Shown here piece after piece: positions 50,643-63,910 of a stretch of DNA of 64,000 nucleotides; the first letter of the stretch is position 1, and every line of letters begins with the position of its first letter. The DNA comes from Flaccisagitta enflata. Taxonomy: Eukaryota; Chaetognatha; Sagittoidea; Aphragmophora. Below the pieces are notes generated by a model. The model saw nothing but the letters and a program-made list of their open reading frames with translations, ran no database searches and was not told the origin of the DNA. The position numbers and the translations under genes are program-made. Where the stretch lies: contig OZ231126.1 in assembly GCA_965153355.1 (NCBI GenBank), positions 69,192,001 to 69,256,000 of the forward strand. The letters are read 5' to 3'.

Positions 50643-50793
50643 TTTTTAGTCACATGCTATGCGACTTTTCACCCCGCTTTGTCTGTCCATTGGTTGCTTG
50701 GTCGCTTGCTCCTGCCCAAATGGTCTAGTGACCTGAAATACGGCTCCTGCCCACCCGCACGCGATTTAGGTCGCTGTGTAGTTAGCCTGGTTG
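50643..50793 (+). mobile_element. Family A element, core shortened
   Basis: TTTTAGTCACATGCTATGCGAC head, minimal GTCTGTCCATTGG core, CTCCTGCCCAAATGGTCTAG and CGCACGCGATT tail. Confidence 0.75.
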
Positions 50794-50904
50794 CAATTAG
50801 AGGCGCTCTGTCTTCCTGTATTAGTTCTTCAGTTATTCTTTGCTCAATTGCGATCACGAATAGTCAAAATGGCAACACCGGATTTCGGCACAATCGGAAA
50901 AAAA

Positions 50905-50947
50905 CAATTAGTCCCTTGAGATCCGTTATTGCGGGGTTGCACTGTAC
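50905..50947. repeat. pogo-like MITE right-end fragment
   Basis: AATTAGTCCCTTGAGATCCG...GCGGGGTTGCACTGTA matches the right end of the MITE at 20302; the left end is absent. Confidence 0.6.
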
Positions 50948-51220
50948 TGTATTATCTAAGCCATCAAAAACTGCAGTGGCGTCATCATCAGCAACTTCTG
51001 AACTTATTGAATGTTTGTACCAATGCATTACGCATTATCTGGTACCATGGTATTATCAACCATCAGAATACTTCAACGAAGCATTGTCTCAGATTGAAAT
51101 ATGTGTTTGATGTTTGAATGCTGGATTGTCGACAAAAACATATATCCTCCTCAGCTTCATGCCATGTGATTCCTTCATCTAAGGGAATAACCCTTGGCCT
51201 CATTCCTTTTTATTCAGCCT

Positions 51221-51230
51221 CTCTCTCTCT

Positions 51231-51270
<40 letters not shown>
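51221..51270. repeat. (CT)n microsatellite
   Basis: About 22 CT units with one CCTT step. Confidence 0.95.
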
Positions 51271-51271
<1 letters not shown>

Positions 51272-51404
51272 GTCCTTCTTGTCCTCATTTTCAATTTCTT
51301 TCTTTCAGTCTTTCTTGTTTCAAAACAAATTATCCGAGTCTCATCACGTTCAGTTCAGCTTGGCAGGAGAAACTGGGAAACAGTAGATGATGAAGTACAA
51401 GAAC

Positions 51405-51735
<331 letters not shown>

Positions 51736-52259
51736 GGGTCACAAATCATAATATCGTGGTGGACGGGTGTGCACTGTGCAGGGGCTTACAGGCCCCATCC
51801 ATATCAGCAGCATCCCACTACCATTTCATTTCTAGTCTTGGTGGATGAAAACCTCATTTGCATATTGCAGTTTTTTTAATCATGCACGTCAAAACTTTTT
51901 TAAACAAGAAAAGAACCTTTCTCAGCGTCAAAGTTTTCATTATTCTATTGAATTAAGAAAGATCGTATCAATCTTGCAAATTGATAAGTATGAATGAGTA
52001 TATCTAAAAATGATTCAATTACTTAGCACGATTACGATTTATGAAATTTCACCGAGAACTCCGAATGTTGTGTACTCCGTTTGTGCGTAATCGCCGCTGC
52101 CCCGAGGCCTATTCGACTCGCTGAGTGAAAGCCCCTGGCCCGGGTCCTTCCATGGGCCAACCATAGTCCTTCCATGTCTTACTCTTGAGGGAAGTTCAAA
52201 TATTTTTGGGTACCACCACTCCTGCCCAGGTGTACGTGTGGCCTTTTACATCCCAGCCC
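51736..52259. other. Unassigned sequence with a family A-variant remnant
   Basis: GTGACGGGTCACAAATCATAATATCG and GCAGGGGCTTACAGGCCCC (51733-51800) recall the family A variant head at 22173. Confidence 0.4.
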
Positions 52260-52440
52260 CATCTCTACAATCAGGCCTGGTAAATGTAGGGGGGATTGCA
52301 TTAGGTTGGACGATAAACCGCGATCTCGGAAATTTGTCTTGCTTATATAAGTAAGGCGTTCAGGGACATGTATAATGATATTCCATCAAGTTTTAGGGTC
52401 ACGGGGTAAGACGAACTGTGGTCGTGCCACCCCCCCCCTT
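52260..52440 (-). repeat. Family D repeat, copy 1
   Basis: AGGTTGGACGATAAACCGCG, TTGTCTTGCTTATATAAG, CATCAAGTTTTAGGG and GTGGTCGTGCCACCCCCCC, collinear in inverse orientation with 55155-55315. Confidence 0.7.
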
Positions 52441-52526
52441 TTTCTAGCTCATTTTTTTCTTGGTGCATTTTCTTTAGTTCCAATTTAGTTCCAATCGCCG
52501 GCAAAAGAGCCAAATTGACCTTTCCA

Positions 52527-52641
<115 letters not shown>

Positions 52642-52891
52642 CCAATATCTTCACAACTGAGGCTTGCATTACATTATGTAAAATTTCCCACACAATTTCG
52701 GAATCAGTTATGTCAACAGTTTAAAGTAAAATTTTGCAGTGAATTGAATCAAAAACATGATGTGACCAATAAGAGTCTATGTTGTAATTGTTTGGACAAA
52801 CCATTTAAGTCACTTATTAATCGGGTCCTCAACCGGATAATCAATACATTCCAACAATCTTTTAACTCCTGTTTCAGCTACCTAGCTTTCC

Positions 52892-53094
52892 TTTTTAGTC
52901 GCGTGCCACGCGACTCTACACTCTGCTTTGTCGGTCCATCTGTCCATTCATCTGTATGTCAGTCTGTCTGTTGGTCCGTCCATCACACTTTATTTTTGGG
53001 GGGTTTCTGCGTTTTTTGGCCTCACTGCTCCTGCCCAAATGATCAAGTTACCTCAAATACAGCCCCTGCCCACCCACCGTGTATCTGGCCTTGT
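52892..53094 (+). mobile_element. Family A element, first of a head-to-tail pair
   Basis: TTTTTAGTCGCGTGCCACGCGACTC head, GTCC/GTCTGTCTG core, CTCCTGCCC, GTGTATCTGGCCTTG end, directly continued by the next copy. Confidence 0.87.
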
Positions 53095-53247
53095 TTTTAG
53101 TCGCGTGCAACGCGACTCCACACCCCGCTCTGTCCGTCTGTCTGTCCAACCATCTGTCCATCCATCCGTCTGTCCATCCATCTTTCCATCCCCATATTAC
53201 TTTGCCACCCATCCGCAACAATATTGTGACCCCGTGCCCGCATGCCC
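53095..53247 (+). mobile_element. Family A variant, second of a head-to-tail pair
   Basis: TTTTTAGTCGCGTGCAACGCGAC follows without spacer. The core is GTCTGTCCATCC repeats; the tail is the alternative type CGCAACAATATTGTGACCCCGTG. Confidence 0.82.
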
Positions 53248-53404
53248 AAGGCACTCTGTTTTACTGTCGGGCACGCTTGTTTTGCTGATGGCGTGCCCGG
53301 CTGGCACTCTCTTATCACATCAGACTGACTGTTCAAACAATAACATTTTTATAAGATTTCTTCGAGAACGATCTTTGATTTATTTGATTGCTTCTTTGAT
53401 TTGT

Positions 53405-53760
53405 CCATCCATTCATCCATTCTTCCTTTCTTTTTTCCTGCCATTCTTTCTTTTTTTCTTCCATTCTTTCTTTCTTTCTTCCATTCTTTCTTTCTTTCCT
53501 ACATCATTCTTTCTTTCTTCCATTCTTTTTTTATTAGTTTGTTTCTTTATTCTTTCTTTCTGTTTTTCTTTCTCTTTTCCATTTTTTTTCTATTCTCTCT
53601 TCCAAACTTTTTTTCTTTCTTCCATTCTTTCTTCCATTTTATTTTTTTCCTTCCATTTTTTTTTTTCATCTATTCTTTTTTTCTTTCATCTATTCTTTTT
53701 TTCATTCTTCTATTTTTTGGATAATCTTTTTTTCTTTTTTTCTTTCTTGTTTTCATTAAT
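53405..53760. repeat. CTTT/TTTC-rich degenerate tract
   Basis: TTCTTTCTTTCTTCCATTC units, strongly pyrimidine-biased. Confidence 0.9.
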
Positions 53761-54346
53761 GGATAATAGATCTCATTTTGTTTCATTCATCTAATTGTTC
53801 ATTTATCAATCAATTCATTTGTTCATATTTTCATAAAGAAATTTCTTAAATCTGTTGATCAAACATAATGGTTTACCTGCTACAAAATACCACTAATTCC
53901 GATTGCTGAATGTATGCGCAAATCATTTTGGAGTCGCTTTAAAATATAGTATATTTGTAGAATTGTATGATAAAATCTAGTGTGAATAGAAAAGTGAGTT
54001 TGAAAACCGGGCGCTCTCATTCTCTGTCGGGCACGCTGACATTGAGAGGAGCGTGCCCGGCGTGCATGCTGAACAGAATCACTAAATTAAGGCCTGCCCA
54101 TGACAAACAAGATTTGAGCAAGCTTGCAAAAAAAGTCATTGAAGGTGCTCAAATGAGTCATTTCTGTACAAAATTGCATGGAGAATCTATTTTTTGGGGA
54201 TTTTAAGGCCCTACAAGGGGCTCTTAAAAACGCACCCCAACGCTTGCTGAAAAGGAATGATCAGTAAATGCAGTGCAGAAAAAAAGAAAAAAAGAAAAAA
54301 AGAATATTGCTCAGTCTAAACATTTTTCAATCTAATTTCTTAGCTA
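53761..54346. other. Unassigned sequence
   Basis: TGTCGGGCACGCTGACATTG...GAGCGTGCCCGGCG (about 54022-54062) is a small inverted motif, and similar TGTCGGGCACGCTTG..GCGTGCCCGGC occurs at 53266-53306. No gene. Confidence 0.4.
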
Positions 54347-54971
54347 CAGTGAGGCGCTTAAATAAGTAGCCACTTTTGTAAAGACTATTTTGCTTATTCT
54401 AGAAATGATAGGATAAATTTATTGGTGATAATATTAAAGGATTTTCAATTTTCTTTAATATGAGACCAACCCCAAATTTGTGGCTCTTTTCGTTTAGAAG
54501 TGACGTCAGTTTGAATAGAAGCATATCAAAACCATGTTGGGAAAAAGGGACAAAAAATTAGCTCCTTTCTGACAATCAGAAAACTGAGTTGTTTTCTTTA
54601 AATTGATGTCATTTGAGAACAAATCAAGCTACAAATCTCTGATTGGACTAGATTTGTAGAGTTTTCGAAGCTCTTTAAAATTCTCATGGATTTGAAGTCA
54701 TTATCATGATTTGTTTTTGATCTATCTAAGAAAAACCAAGTCTATTTTGTGTTTTGCCCGTGGTTGTTCAGTGATAGATTCCACTAAATTACTTCTCCTC
54801 TTTGAACTTGTATGAATTCCTAGCAAATTGAGATATAAGTCTGGGATTGGGCTATATTTGTAGAACTTTCGAAGATCTTTAAGAATCTCATAGATTTTTA
54901 GTGTTTTTAAGTGCTAGGACTGACACAATTAGCTTTTGAAAGTACTGGCTACTTATTTATGCGCCGCACTG
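54347..54971. mobile_element. Mariner-type MITE, 625 bp
   Basis: The left CAGTGAGGCGCTTAAATAAG and the right end in reverse complement (CAGTGCGGCGCATAAATAAG), both then TAGCCA, are flanked by TA (54345-54346, 54972-54973). The interior shares GAGACCAA(C/T)CCC and TTCTTTAAATTGATG blocks with the 43135-44493 palindrome. Confidence 0.88.
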
Positions 54972-55154
54972 TATTTGGGCTCTATTTGGGGCTGCTACGG
55001 GTCTCTATCTCCCATTATTACAACTCCTTATCCCTGCCCTGACACCCCTGAGTTTGTCTCGCAAGGAGAAGGCAAGAAAAAGTATATCGGACCCTTTTCC
55101 GGGAGATCATTCAATTAGAAATGGAGAAAATTCACATGGTAGAAGAGAGGAAAG

Positions 55155-55315
55155 GGGGGGGGGTGGCACGACCACAATTTTTTTCACTTCATGGTCCTAA
55201 TACTTGATAGGAGGTCTCAGTAAGTGACCCTGAACTCATCACTGATACAAGCAAGAAAGATTTCCGCAATCGTGGATCTTCGTCCAACCTATTGCATATA
55301 CCACCTCTTAGAAGT
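55155..55315 (+). repeat. Family D repeat, copy 2
   Basis: GGGGGTGGCACGACCACAA, ACTTGATAGGAGG, ATACAAGCAAGAAAGATTTCCG and TCGTCCAACCTATTGCATAT match the inverse of copy 1. Confidence 0.7.
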
Positions 55316-55555
55316 GGACAGAATGTTCATTGTAGACTGATATGGGGAAGAGAGTTTTAGGAAGGGAAAAGCCTTTGTATGGTCCATAGCCTATGAATTT
55401 ACAGTAGTGTGGTAGCTTATGCCGGATTTTTTATGCTACGCAGCTGCAAGACGGAAACGGCACCTCTGATGGGCGCACAAAAAGAGAAAGAAAAATCGCC
55501 CTTTGATGAATCTTGATACTGGATGATACGCTGGCACCAGTGCAGTCTGATTGCG

Positions 55556-55557
55556 TG

Positions 55558-55618
<61 letters not shown>

Positions 55619-55725
55619 TACAGACATACAGTCAGACAGACACAGATAGACAGACACAGATAGACAGACACAGAAAGACAGACACAGATAGACAGAAAGT
55701 CAGACAGACCGACAGACAAATGATA
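55556..55725. repeat. (GACA)n tetranucleotide microsatellite
   Basis: About 15 perfect GACA units, then CAGATAGACAGACA variants. Confidence 0.95.
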
Positions 55726-55985
55726 GAGACATGACGACTTTTAACTCAATTGAACCCATTTTAATGACTCATTCAAACTCTACATTCAGGTCGAATAAAC
55801 AGCAAACATTATTATGTGCGGGTGGGCAGGAGCGGTAATTGACTGTCTGACCAGCGGACTAAAAAGCAGGGGTGTATAAAATTGAGTTGCTTTTGGTTCT
55901 CCCCCCCCCCTGTCTTTGATCATCTTCCTAGCAACGTATTTTAAAATTATGGTTTAGATAGTTTCAATTCTGTTAACCAATCGGT
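55726..55985. other. Unassigned spacer with family A fragment
   Basis: GTGCGGGTGGGCAGGAGCGGTAATTGACTG...GGACTAAAAAG (55816-55867) is an internally deleted family A remnant. Confidence 0.5.
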
Positions 55986-55989
55986 TTTT

Positions 55990-56218
55990 ATGATTTGATT
56001 TGATTTGACTTAATTTATGATTTTATGATTCTATGATTTTATGATTTTATGATTTTATGATTTTATGATTTTATGATTTTATGATTTTATGATTTTATGA
56101 TTTTATGATTTTATGATTTTATGATTTTATGATTCTATGATTTTACGATTTTACAATTTTACAATTCTACAATTTTACAATTTTATGATTTTACAATTTT
56201 ACGATTTTATGATTTGAT
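55990..56218. repeat. (GATTTTAT)n octamer array with graded variants
   Basis: About 15 perfect GATTTTAT units (56022-56135) pass into GATTTTAC, AATTTTAC and AATTCTAC variants and back. Confidence 0.95.
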
Positions 56219-56416
56219 ATATTTTCCCCAAATTGTTTTATTTTATCTTTTTTAACCTTTGATTTCCTTCCCCATCTTCAAACCCTTGAATTTTTGCCCA
56301 CCCCCCCACTCAATTATATACAGGCCTGCTAAAAAGTAAAACTTGTGGTTAAAGAGCATGCGACTAAAATATAAATGCACCGCACGACGCGTGATTCGTT
56401 TGCGTCGATTCCGTGT
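56219..56416. other. Unassigned short spacer
   Basis: Nothing recognised. Confidence 0.4.
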
Positions 56417-56921
56417 CAATGGGTGTGTTTCTACTCAAAGACACAAACGCGTTTCTAATGTGGGTTTTGCAAATCGCGATTTTACTTCACTCTCCCTGAA
56501 AAAAGTTTAGGCACAAGGTAGATTCGAACCCTTTCCAAGCTGTCTTGTGGAATCAACTTTCTCAAAATGGAATTCAACGCCCTTACCAACAACGCCATTA
56601 GCGCAATCACTCTAATAAGAGGAATTTCGGTGGCCTTATTCTACAACTTTGGATCAATGTATAGGGGTTCAGTTCTGTAATCTTATTCAATTGCCTCTCT
56701 TTTAAAAAAGTATATAAGAAATAATTTTAGAGATGTGAATTCTCAGTGGCGCAGGTGTCTAAGGCGTATGCTCCCAGCCTAATGGAAAACATTGCTTTTG
56801 AGCGTGGGTTCAATCCCTGCAAGAGGCCAATATTTTTTCAGGATGAGGGTGGTGAAAATCGCGAATTGTAAAACCTACCTGGAAAACGTGTTTCTGGCTT
56901 TGAGTAGAAACATACCCAATG
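56417..56921. mobile_element. Inverted dyad of two tRNA-like sequences in a ~505-bp palindromic element
   Basis: The outer arms CAATGGGTGTGTTTCTACTC and its partner GAGTAGAAACATACCCAATG, then AAATCGCGATTTTAC and GAAAATCGCGAATTG blocks, are inverted. Inside the left arm a minus-strand tRNA-like unit has GGGTTCGAATCTACC. Inside the right arm a plus-strand unit has TGGCGCAGGTGTCTAAGGC (A box) and GGGTTCAATCCC (B box). No acceptor stem is complete, so these are not tRNA genes. Confidence 0.75.
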
Positions 56922-57719
56922 TTTATTCTCCTACCCCTTATGAACAGGGTTCACTGTTTAGCATCTAGGTCACTTCATCATTCCGGAAGCAGCAGCGTGG
57001 CAAAAGACCGCAAAAAAAAACGAAAAAAGTAAAGTGTGATGGACGGACCGACGGACGGACGGTATAAAAAGCTGGGATCGAAAACCACAGCATAAGGGAT
57101 TGCGAATAGAAGATGGAAGAAGGAGACACGGAAGGACTCAATTCGGGTGAGGAAAATGTACATAACTAGCCACGCCTCACGTGGTTCTGTGTGATGCGCG
57201 TACAGTCAGTGGACAAAACGCTACATTGAAATGTGCAACAAAAAGTAAAAATATTACTTGAAAAAAATTGTTTGTAAAACTGGTCTTTCAAAATCATTGA
57301 ATATTTTTATATATAGTAAAGAGCAAATGACTAAATTCCTGTTAAGCATATGCTTCCACTCACATACATACAAATCCAAACTTAAGCTATGACCCCTAAC
57401 TTTGTGGTTAAAGAAGTAATCATCCAAAACCTTTGGATTAGTATTTTATAAACAGGCATGAAGGCATTTGTTCTTACCCTTAATTATACCCTTTGTTATA
57501 TATCATATTATAAACTTTGATCTATTCAACTGGTTATAAAATAATTGTTACATGCAATAATCAGTTATTGATTGAAGTTATAGCAGACAGCAATGAACAG
57601 AATATCATTTGCTATATTTGGTTGTTACAAATACAGTTGGCTATAAAGTTTCAATTTTAACCACAATTTATTGTATATAAAATTTTGTTGTAATCAGTAA
57701 ATCAGCAGTATGATATAAA
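56922..57719. other. Unassigned AT-rich sequence
   Basis: A family A-like fragment (AAAAGTAAAGTGTGATGGACGGACC) is at about 57022-57062. The rest is AT-rich with no gene. Confidence 0.45.
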
Positions 57720-58997
57720 CACAATACCTGATTTTATGTCCAAGTAGCCTGATTAGAGGTCTGAGTTGCCTGATTTCAGGTCCAAGATGCCGGATTTGAG
57801 GTCTGAGAGGTTTGAGAAGCTGTTTTGGGGCTTAGAGGCCTGATTTTGGGTCTAACTCAGGTTTTGAGGCCTGATTATGGGCTGGGAAGGCCTGATCTGG
57901 GTCTGATAGGCCTTGTTTGAGGTCTAGAAGGCTTGATTTTTGGTTTAACATGTCGCCCAAGGGCAATATATGGTCAGCGATACCCGTTGCCCTGCTTTGC
58001 ATGGTTGTAAATTGGAATGAGAGGCAGGGCAGCGGCCCTGAAGGGGACGAAGTCCTGTAGAACACAGGGGACTTTCGTTCATTCGTCCGTCCATCCGTCC
58101 GCCCCCCCAGACCCTCTCAGGCCTGAAATCTGTCCCCTTAGGCCTAAAAGCTGCCTTCTCAGGCCTGAAATCTGCCCTCCCAGGCCTTGAATCTGAAAGG
58201 GGCAAGGACAGATTTCAGGGCTGAGAAGGCAGATTCAAGGCCTGAGAGGGCAGATTTCAGGCCTGAGAGGGCCTGGGGGGACGAAGGAACGGACAAATGG
58301 ATGAACGGACAAACGGACGAACGAACGAAAGTCCCCTGTGTTCTACAGGACTTCGTCCCCTTCGGGGCTGCTGCCCAAAAGGTCAGATTTGGGGTCTGAA
58401 AGGGCCTGATTTGGATCTAAGAGGACTGAATTAAGGTGTGTCTGCATTAATCAGCTAATTCAGATATTTTATTTGAATATCAATATCCGGATATTTCATG
58501 TAGTAAATCTTGTAGATTCACTATGTAGAATATCCGGATATTGATATCAAAATAAAATATCCAAATAATATGGTGAATGCTGACACACCCTCAGTTACTG
58601 AAAGGCCTGGATTAGGGTCTGAGAGGCCTGGTTTGAGGTCATGATGGCCTGATCAGGGGTTCAAAAGGACTGATTTGGGGTCCGTCAAGGCCTGATTTGG
58701 ATCTGAAAGGCCTGATTGGTGTTCTGAGAGGCCTGATTAGGATTCTAATTCGAGGTCTGGATTCTAATTTGAGGTCTGGAAAGCCTGATTTGGGGTCTGA
58801 AAGGCCTGATTGAGGTTCTGAGAGGCCTAAATTGAGGTCTGAAAGGCCTGATTTGGGATCTGATAGGCCTTATTGGGCGTCTGAAAGGCCAAGGAAGCCA
58901 TGTTTCAGGCTTGGGGGGGACAATTGGACGGATTGGCAGACGGACAAAAACCGAAAAATGTGTAATCATAGGTCATCGGCCCCTCCGGGGCCGCTGC
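57720..58997 (+). mobile_element. Family B element (outer), interrupted by another family B element
   Basis: Tandem units of GGCCTGATTTGGGGTCTGA flank the inner element on both sides (57720-57945 and 58390-58905). The right arm GGACAAAAACCG...GTCATCGGCCCCTCCGGGGCCGCTGCCCAAAA ends at about 58997. Confidence 0.65.
57947..58380 (+). mobile_element. Family B element (inner), complete and fully palindromic
   Basis: It starts TGTCGCCCAAGGGCAATATA, then GGGCAGCGGCCC, CCTGTAGAACACAGGGG, GTCC repeats, about eight GGCCTGAAATCTG units that invert in the middle (about 58195), GGAC repeats and the mirror arm. It ends GGGGCTGCTGCCCAAAAGG. Confidence 0.8.
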
Positions 58998-59029
58998 CCA
59001 AAAAAGGGAGGGAAAGGGAAAACAATATC

Positions 59030-59345
59030 AACAGGTCGCCCAAGGGCAATATGTGGTCAGCGATACCCGTTGCCCTGCTTTGAGTGATTGTGAATTGGAG
59101 TGAGGGGAAGCAGGGCAGCGGTCTCCTTTAAGGGACGAAGTTCCAGAACACAGGGGGACTTCTTCGCTCAGCCCTACTCAGTTATGGATGAGATGCTATA
59201 GAGGGCTGACTGAGCTGAATTCAAGAGTCTAACCGGAGGTCTAAGAAGGCTGATAAGCCTCAGAATGCCGATTGGAAGCTTGAGAGGGTGGCTAATCTTG
59301 AGGCTTGAGAGAGCTGGATTAAGGCTTAGATTACTTAGAAAGAGT
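59030..59345 (+). mobile_element. Family B element, left portion
   Basis: CAGGTCGCCCAAGGGCAATA, GCGATACCCGTTGCCCTGC, GCAGGGCAGCGG and CCAGAACACAGGGGGAC are followed by AGGCTTGAGAG-type tandem units. The right arm is lost next to the family A copy. Confidence 0.7.
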
Positions 59346-59383
59346 GTCTGTTCTAAATGCATGAAGCCATCGACCCCTGATTG

Positions 59384-59580
59384 TTTTTAGTCGCGTGCTA
59401 CGCGACTCTACACCCCGCTATGTCGGTCGGTTGGTTGGTTGGTCGGTCGGTCCCCTTTTTACTTTTTCGGCGTTTTTGGGTTCTTTGAGCGTACGGCTCC
59501 TGCCCAGATGTAGTTACCTTCTCCAGCACTGCGCCTGCCCACCCGCACTTGACTAGGGTAGCCGTGTATCCGGCCTTGTT
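59384..59580 (+). mobile_element. Family A element
   Basis: TTTTTAGTCGCGTGCTACGCGACTC head, (GGTT/GGTC) core, CTCCTGCCC, CCGCACTTGACTAGGGTAGCC and the GTATCCGGCCTTGTT end. Confidence 0.88.
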
Positions 59581-59735
59581 TCTTTAAATGCTTGCTCCAA
59601 CTGTTTTAAAAACAACCAATCAGTTTTTGGAGCGGAAATTTAAGAATAAACATAGGGGAAGGGAAAGGATATAGAAAATACAAAAAAATAGAACAGTAAA
59701 TGGGAGAATAAAAGAGGGAAGAACGAACAAGTCAT

Positions 59736-61632
<1,897 letters not shown>

Positions 61633-61963
61633 TCTTTGCCTGTCACCTCGCTTCTGCTCTTGCTTCGTTAGATCTTGTGTGTTTTCGCTTTGTCTCAACT
61701 TTGTGTGCTTTTCCGAGCTCTTTTTCTTCTTCCGTCTGTTTGTCAATCATTACTATTCCTTCTGGTCTGTCAGTCTGTCAGCCATCTAACAATTTGTCTT
61801 GCTCTTCCTTGAAACGTTCGTGAGTGTGTTTGCGCATACATGCGCTTGTTTTTTGTTTCTCGTTTTTTTTTGATTGCATAAAACGATTATCTGTCTGTTA
61901 TGTCTTTTCCTGTCTGTCAGCCATCTAACAATTTGTCTTGCTCTTCCTGTTTGAGTTATGTGC
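61633..61963. other. T-rich unassigned sequence with short direct repeat
   Basis: TGTCAGCCATCTAACAATTTGTCTTGCTCTTCCT occurs at about 61776 and again at 61916, a ~34-bp direct repeat 140 bp apart. Confidence 0.7.
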
Positions 61964-61973
61964 ATGTGTGTGT

Positions 61974-62054
<81 letters not shown>
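61964..62054. repeat. (TG)n microsatellite
   Basis: About 45 TG units ending in a G-run. Confidence 0.96.
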
Positions 62055-62056
<2 letters not shown>

Positions 62057-62240
62057 GGGGGGGTATTCATGGCCACCTATGTACATGTGCTTTTTTTGTT
62101 TTTGGTGCAATATCGTTGCTTTCTCAAGCTTACTTTTCGTCTTTCCTTCTCTTTCTCTTCTTTCCTCTTCTTTCCTCCATTTTTTTCTTTCTCAGGCTTT
62201 CTTCTGTTCCTTTTTTTTTGACAAGATTGGTTGTTTGTAC

Positions 62241-62306
62241 ATAGAGAGAGAGGCAGAGGGAGAGAGAGAGGCAGAGAGAGAGAGAGAGAGAGAGAGGCAG
62301 AGGTAG

Positions 62307-62365
<59 letters not shown>
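62241..62365. repeat. (GA)n / GGCAGAGA microsatellite
   Basis: GAGAGGCAGAG units then pure GA. Confidence 0.95.
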
Positions 62366-62368
<3 letters not shown>

Positions 62369-62655
62369 GTATTTGCGTTGGACACGAAGATTCAAATCTT
62401 TTTCTCCTTTTGCTTGAAAGAGTTTTCTTCTAAGATTCTCTTTACATTCCATTTGTCCGCTTTTTATGTGTCTTTTCTTCTCTCTGACAACAATTATGAC
62501 GCCGCCGCCCGACTTTTTTTCTTCTCTGCTTCCGTCTCATTTTCTTTCTGTCTTTCTTGACTGTCCGTTTTCCATTTGCATATAAAAGAAAGAAGCGGAT
62601 TTTTAACCTCACTTCATGACCATGAGTCCATTACAAGGAAGCATCATGGTGCAAC

Positions 62656-62762
<107 letters not shown>

Positions 62763-63164
62763 GCATCAGCAGCAGCAGCAGAACGAACTTTAATTAAGGC
62801 ACGGTGTGACGGCGAAAAGGAACAAAATGGGCTCGATCTCTCTCAAATGCAGGGCGTCATAGTGACTTCCCGCAGAAAATCTTGTGAACATTGATACACC
62901 AAACCGTAAAGAAACCTTACAAACGTGAACGTGCTTGAAATATGTGAAACGACTATTTCCTCTGTGATATTCATGATTCCCTTTTAGATGCTCATTTGTC
63001 AACTTGTTGTCTTTTGTTCGTCTCGGGCGATTATACTTTGATAATTCCAAAATTTCATTACAGTTCTTTGACTGGCCCGGACGGAAAATAATCTACAGTG
63101 GATAGATGTAATTTCTATTTCTATTTCTATCCTCATTCTATTTCAGATCGTTTCACTTTCACAA
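62763..63164. other. Unassigned sequence
   Basis: Short TTTCTATTTCTA steps near 63112; no gene. Confidence 0.4.
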
Positions 63165-63297
63165 GCGTTTTAAGTTCGGCAACAAAGGCGGACTAGGCAA
63201 AAAATACAATCGCTTTGCTCCAGCTTAAGTGCCTGGGAAGCCTCCTATGTCGATGCCCCTGCCCACCCGAGAGGTTGCCGTGGATCCTGCCTTCCTT
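63165..63297 (+). repeat. Family A-like tail fragment
   Basis: GCCCCTGCCCACCCGAGAGGTTGCCGTGGATCCTGCCTTCC resembles the conserved tail; head and core are missing. Confidence 0.45.
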
Positions 63298-63439
63298 CTG
63301 TGTTCGTTTCCTCTCCCTTTCTGCCATTTTCAATCATTTATTGTGAATTGCGTTAAGCAATTCACTATAACTCCACAAAATGTTTTTCTTCTTTTTTTTC
63401 CTTTTTTTTTTCCTTTTTTTTCCTTCCACTCTCTTTGAA

Positions 63440-63910
63440 AATAGGGTTTTGTTTTTCACTATCTTTTTCTTGTCCTTCCCTTGTCTATCCCTATCAGAAC
63501 ATGGCTTTTGTTTCTCTGTCCTTCCCTTGTCTTTCCTTATATGAATATGGGTAATATTTTTCATTTCTTCCCTTGTCGTTCCCTATATGAATATGGGTAA
63601 TGTTTTTCAGTTCTTCTCTTGTCTTTCCCTACATCAATATGGCTTTTGTTTCTCTCTTCCTCCCTTGTCTTTCCCTATACAAATATGGGTAATGTTTTTC
63701 AGTTCTTCCCTTGTCTTTCTCTACATCAATATGGCTTTTGTTTGTCTGTTCCTCCCTTGTCTTTCCCTATATAGATATGGGTAATGTTTTCCAGTTCTTC
63801 CCTTGTCTTTCCCTACATCAATATGGCTTTTGTTTCTCTGTTCCTCCCTTGTCTTTCCCTATATATATAGGGGTAATATTTTTCAACTCGTTCCTTGTCT
63901 TTCCCTCAGG
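63440..63910. repeat. ~59-bp tandem array alternating two subtypes
   Basis: About seven units of TTCCCTTGTCTTTCCCTA followed alternately by TATGAATATGGGTAATGTTTTTCAG and CATCAATATGGCTTTTGTTTCTCTG, so the higher-order unit is ~118 bp. The open frame across it is repeat-derived. Confidence 0.9.

Noticed and set aside
52928-53794. 288-residue plus-strand frame
   Set aside because: It covers a family A pair and a pyrimidine tract; stop-free by composition.
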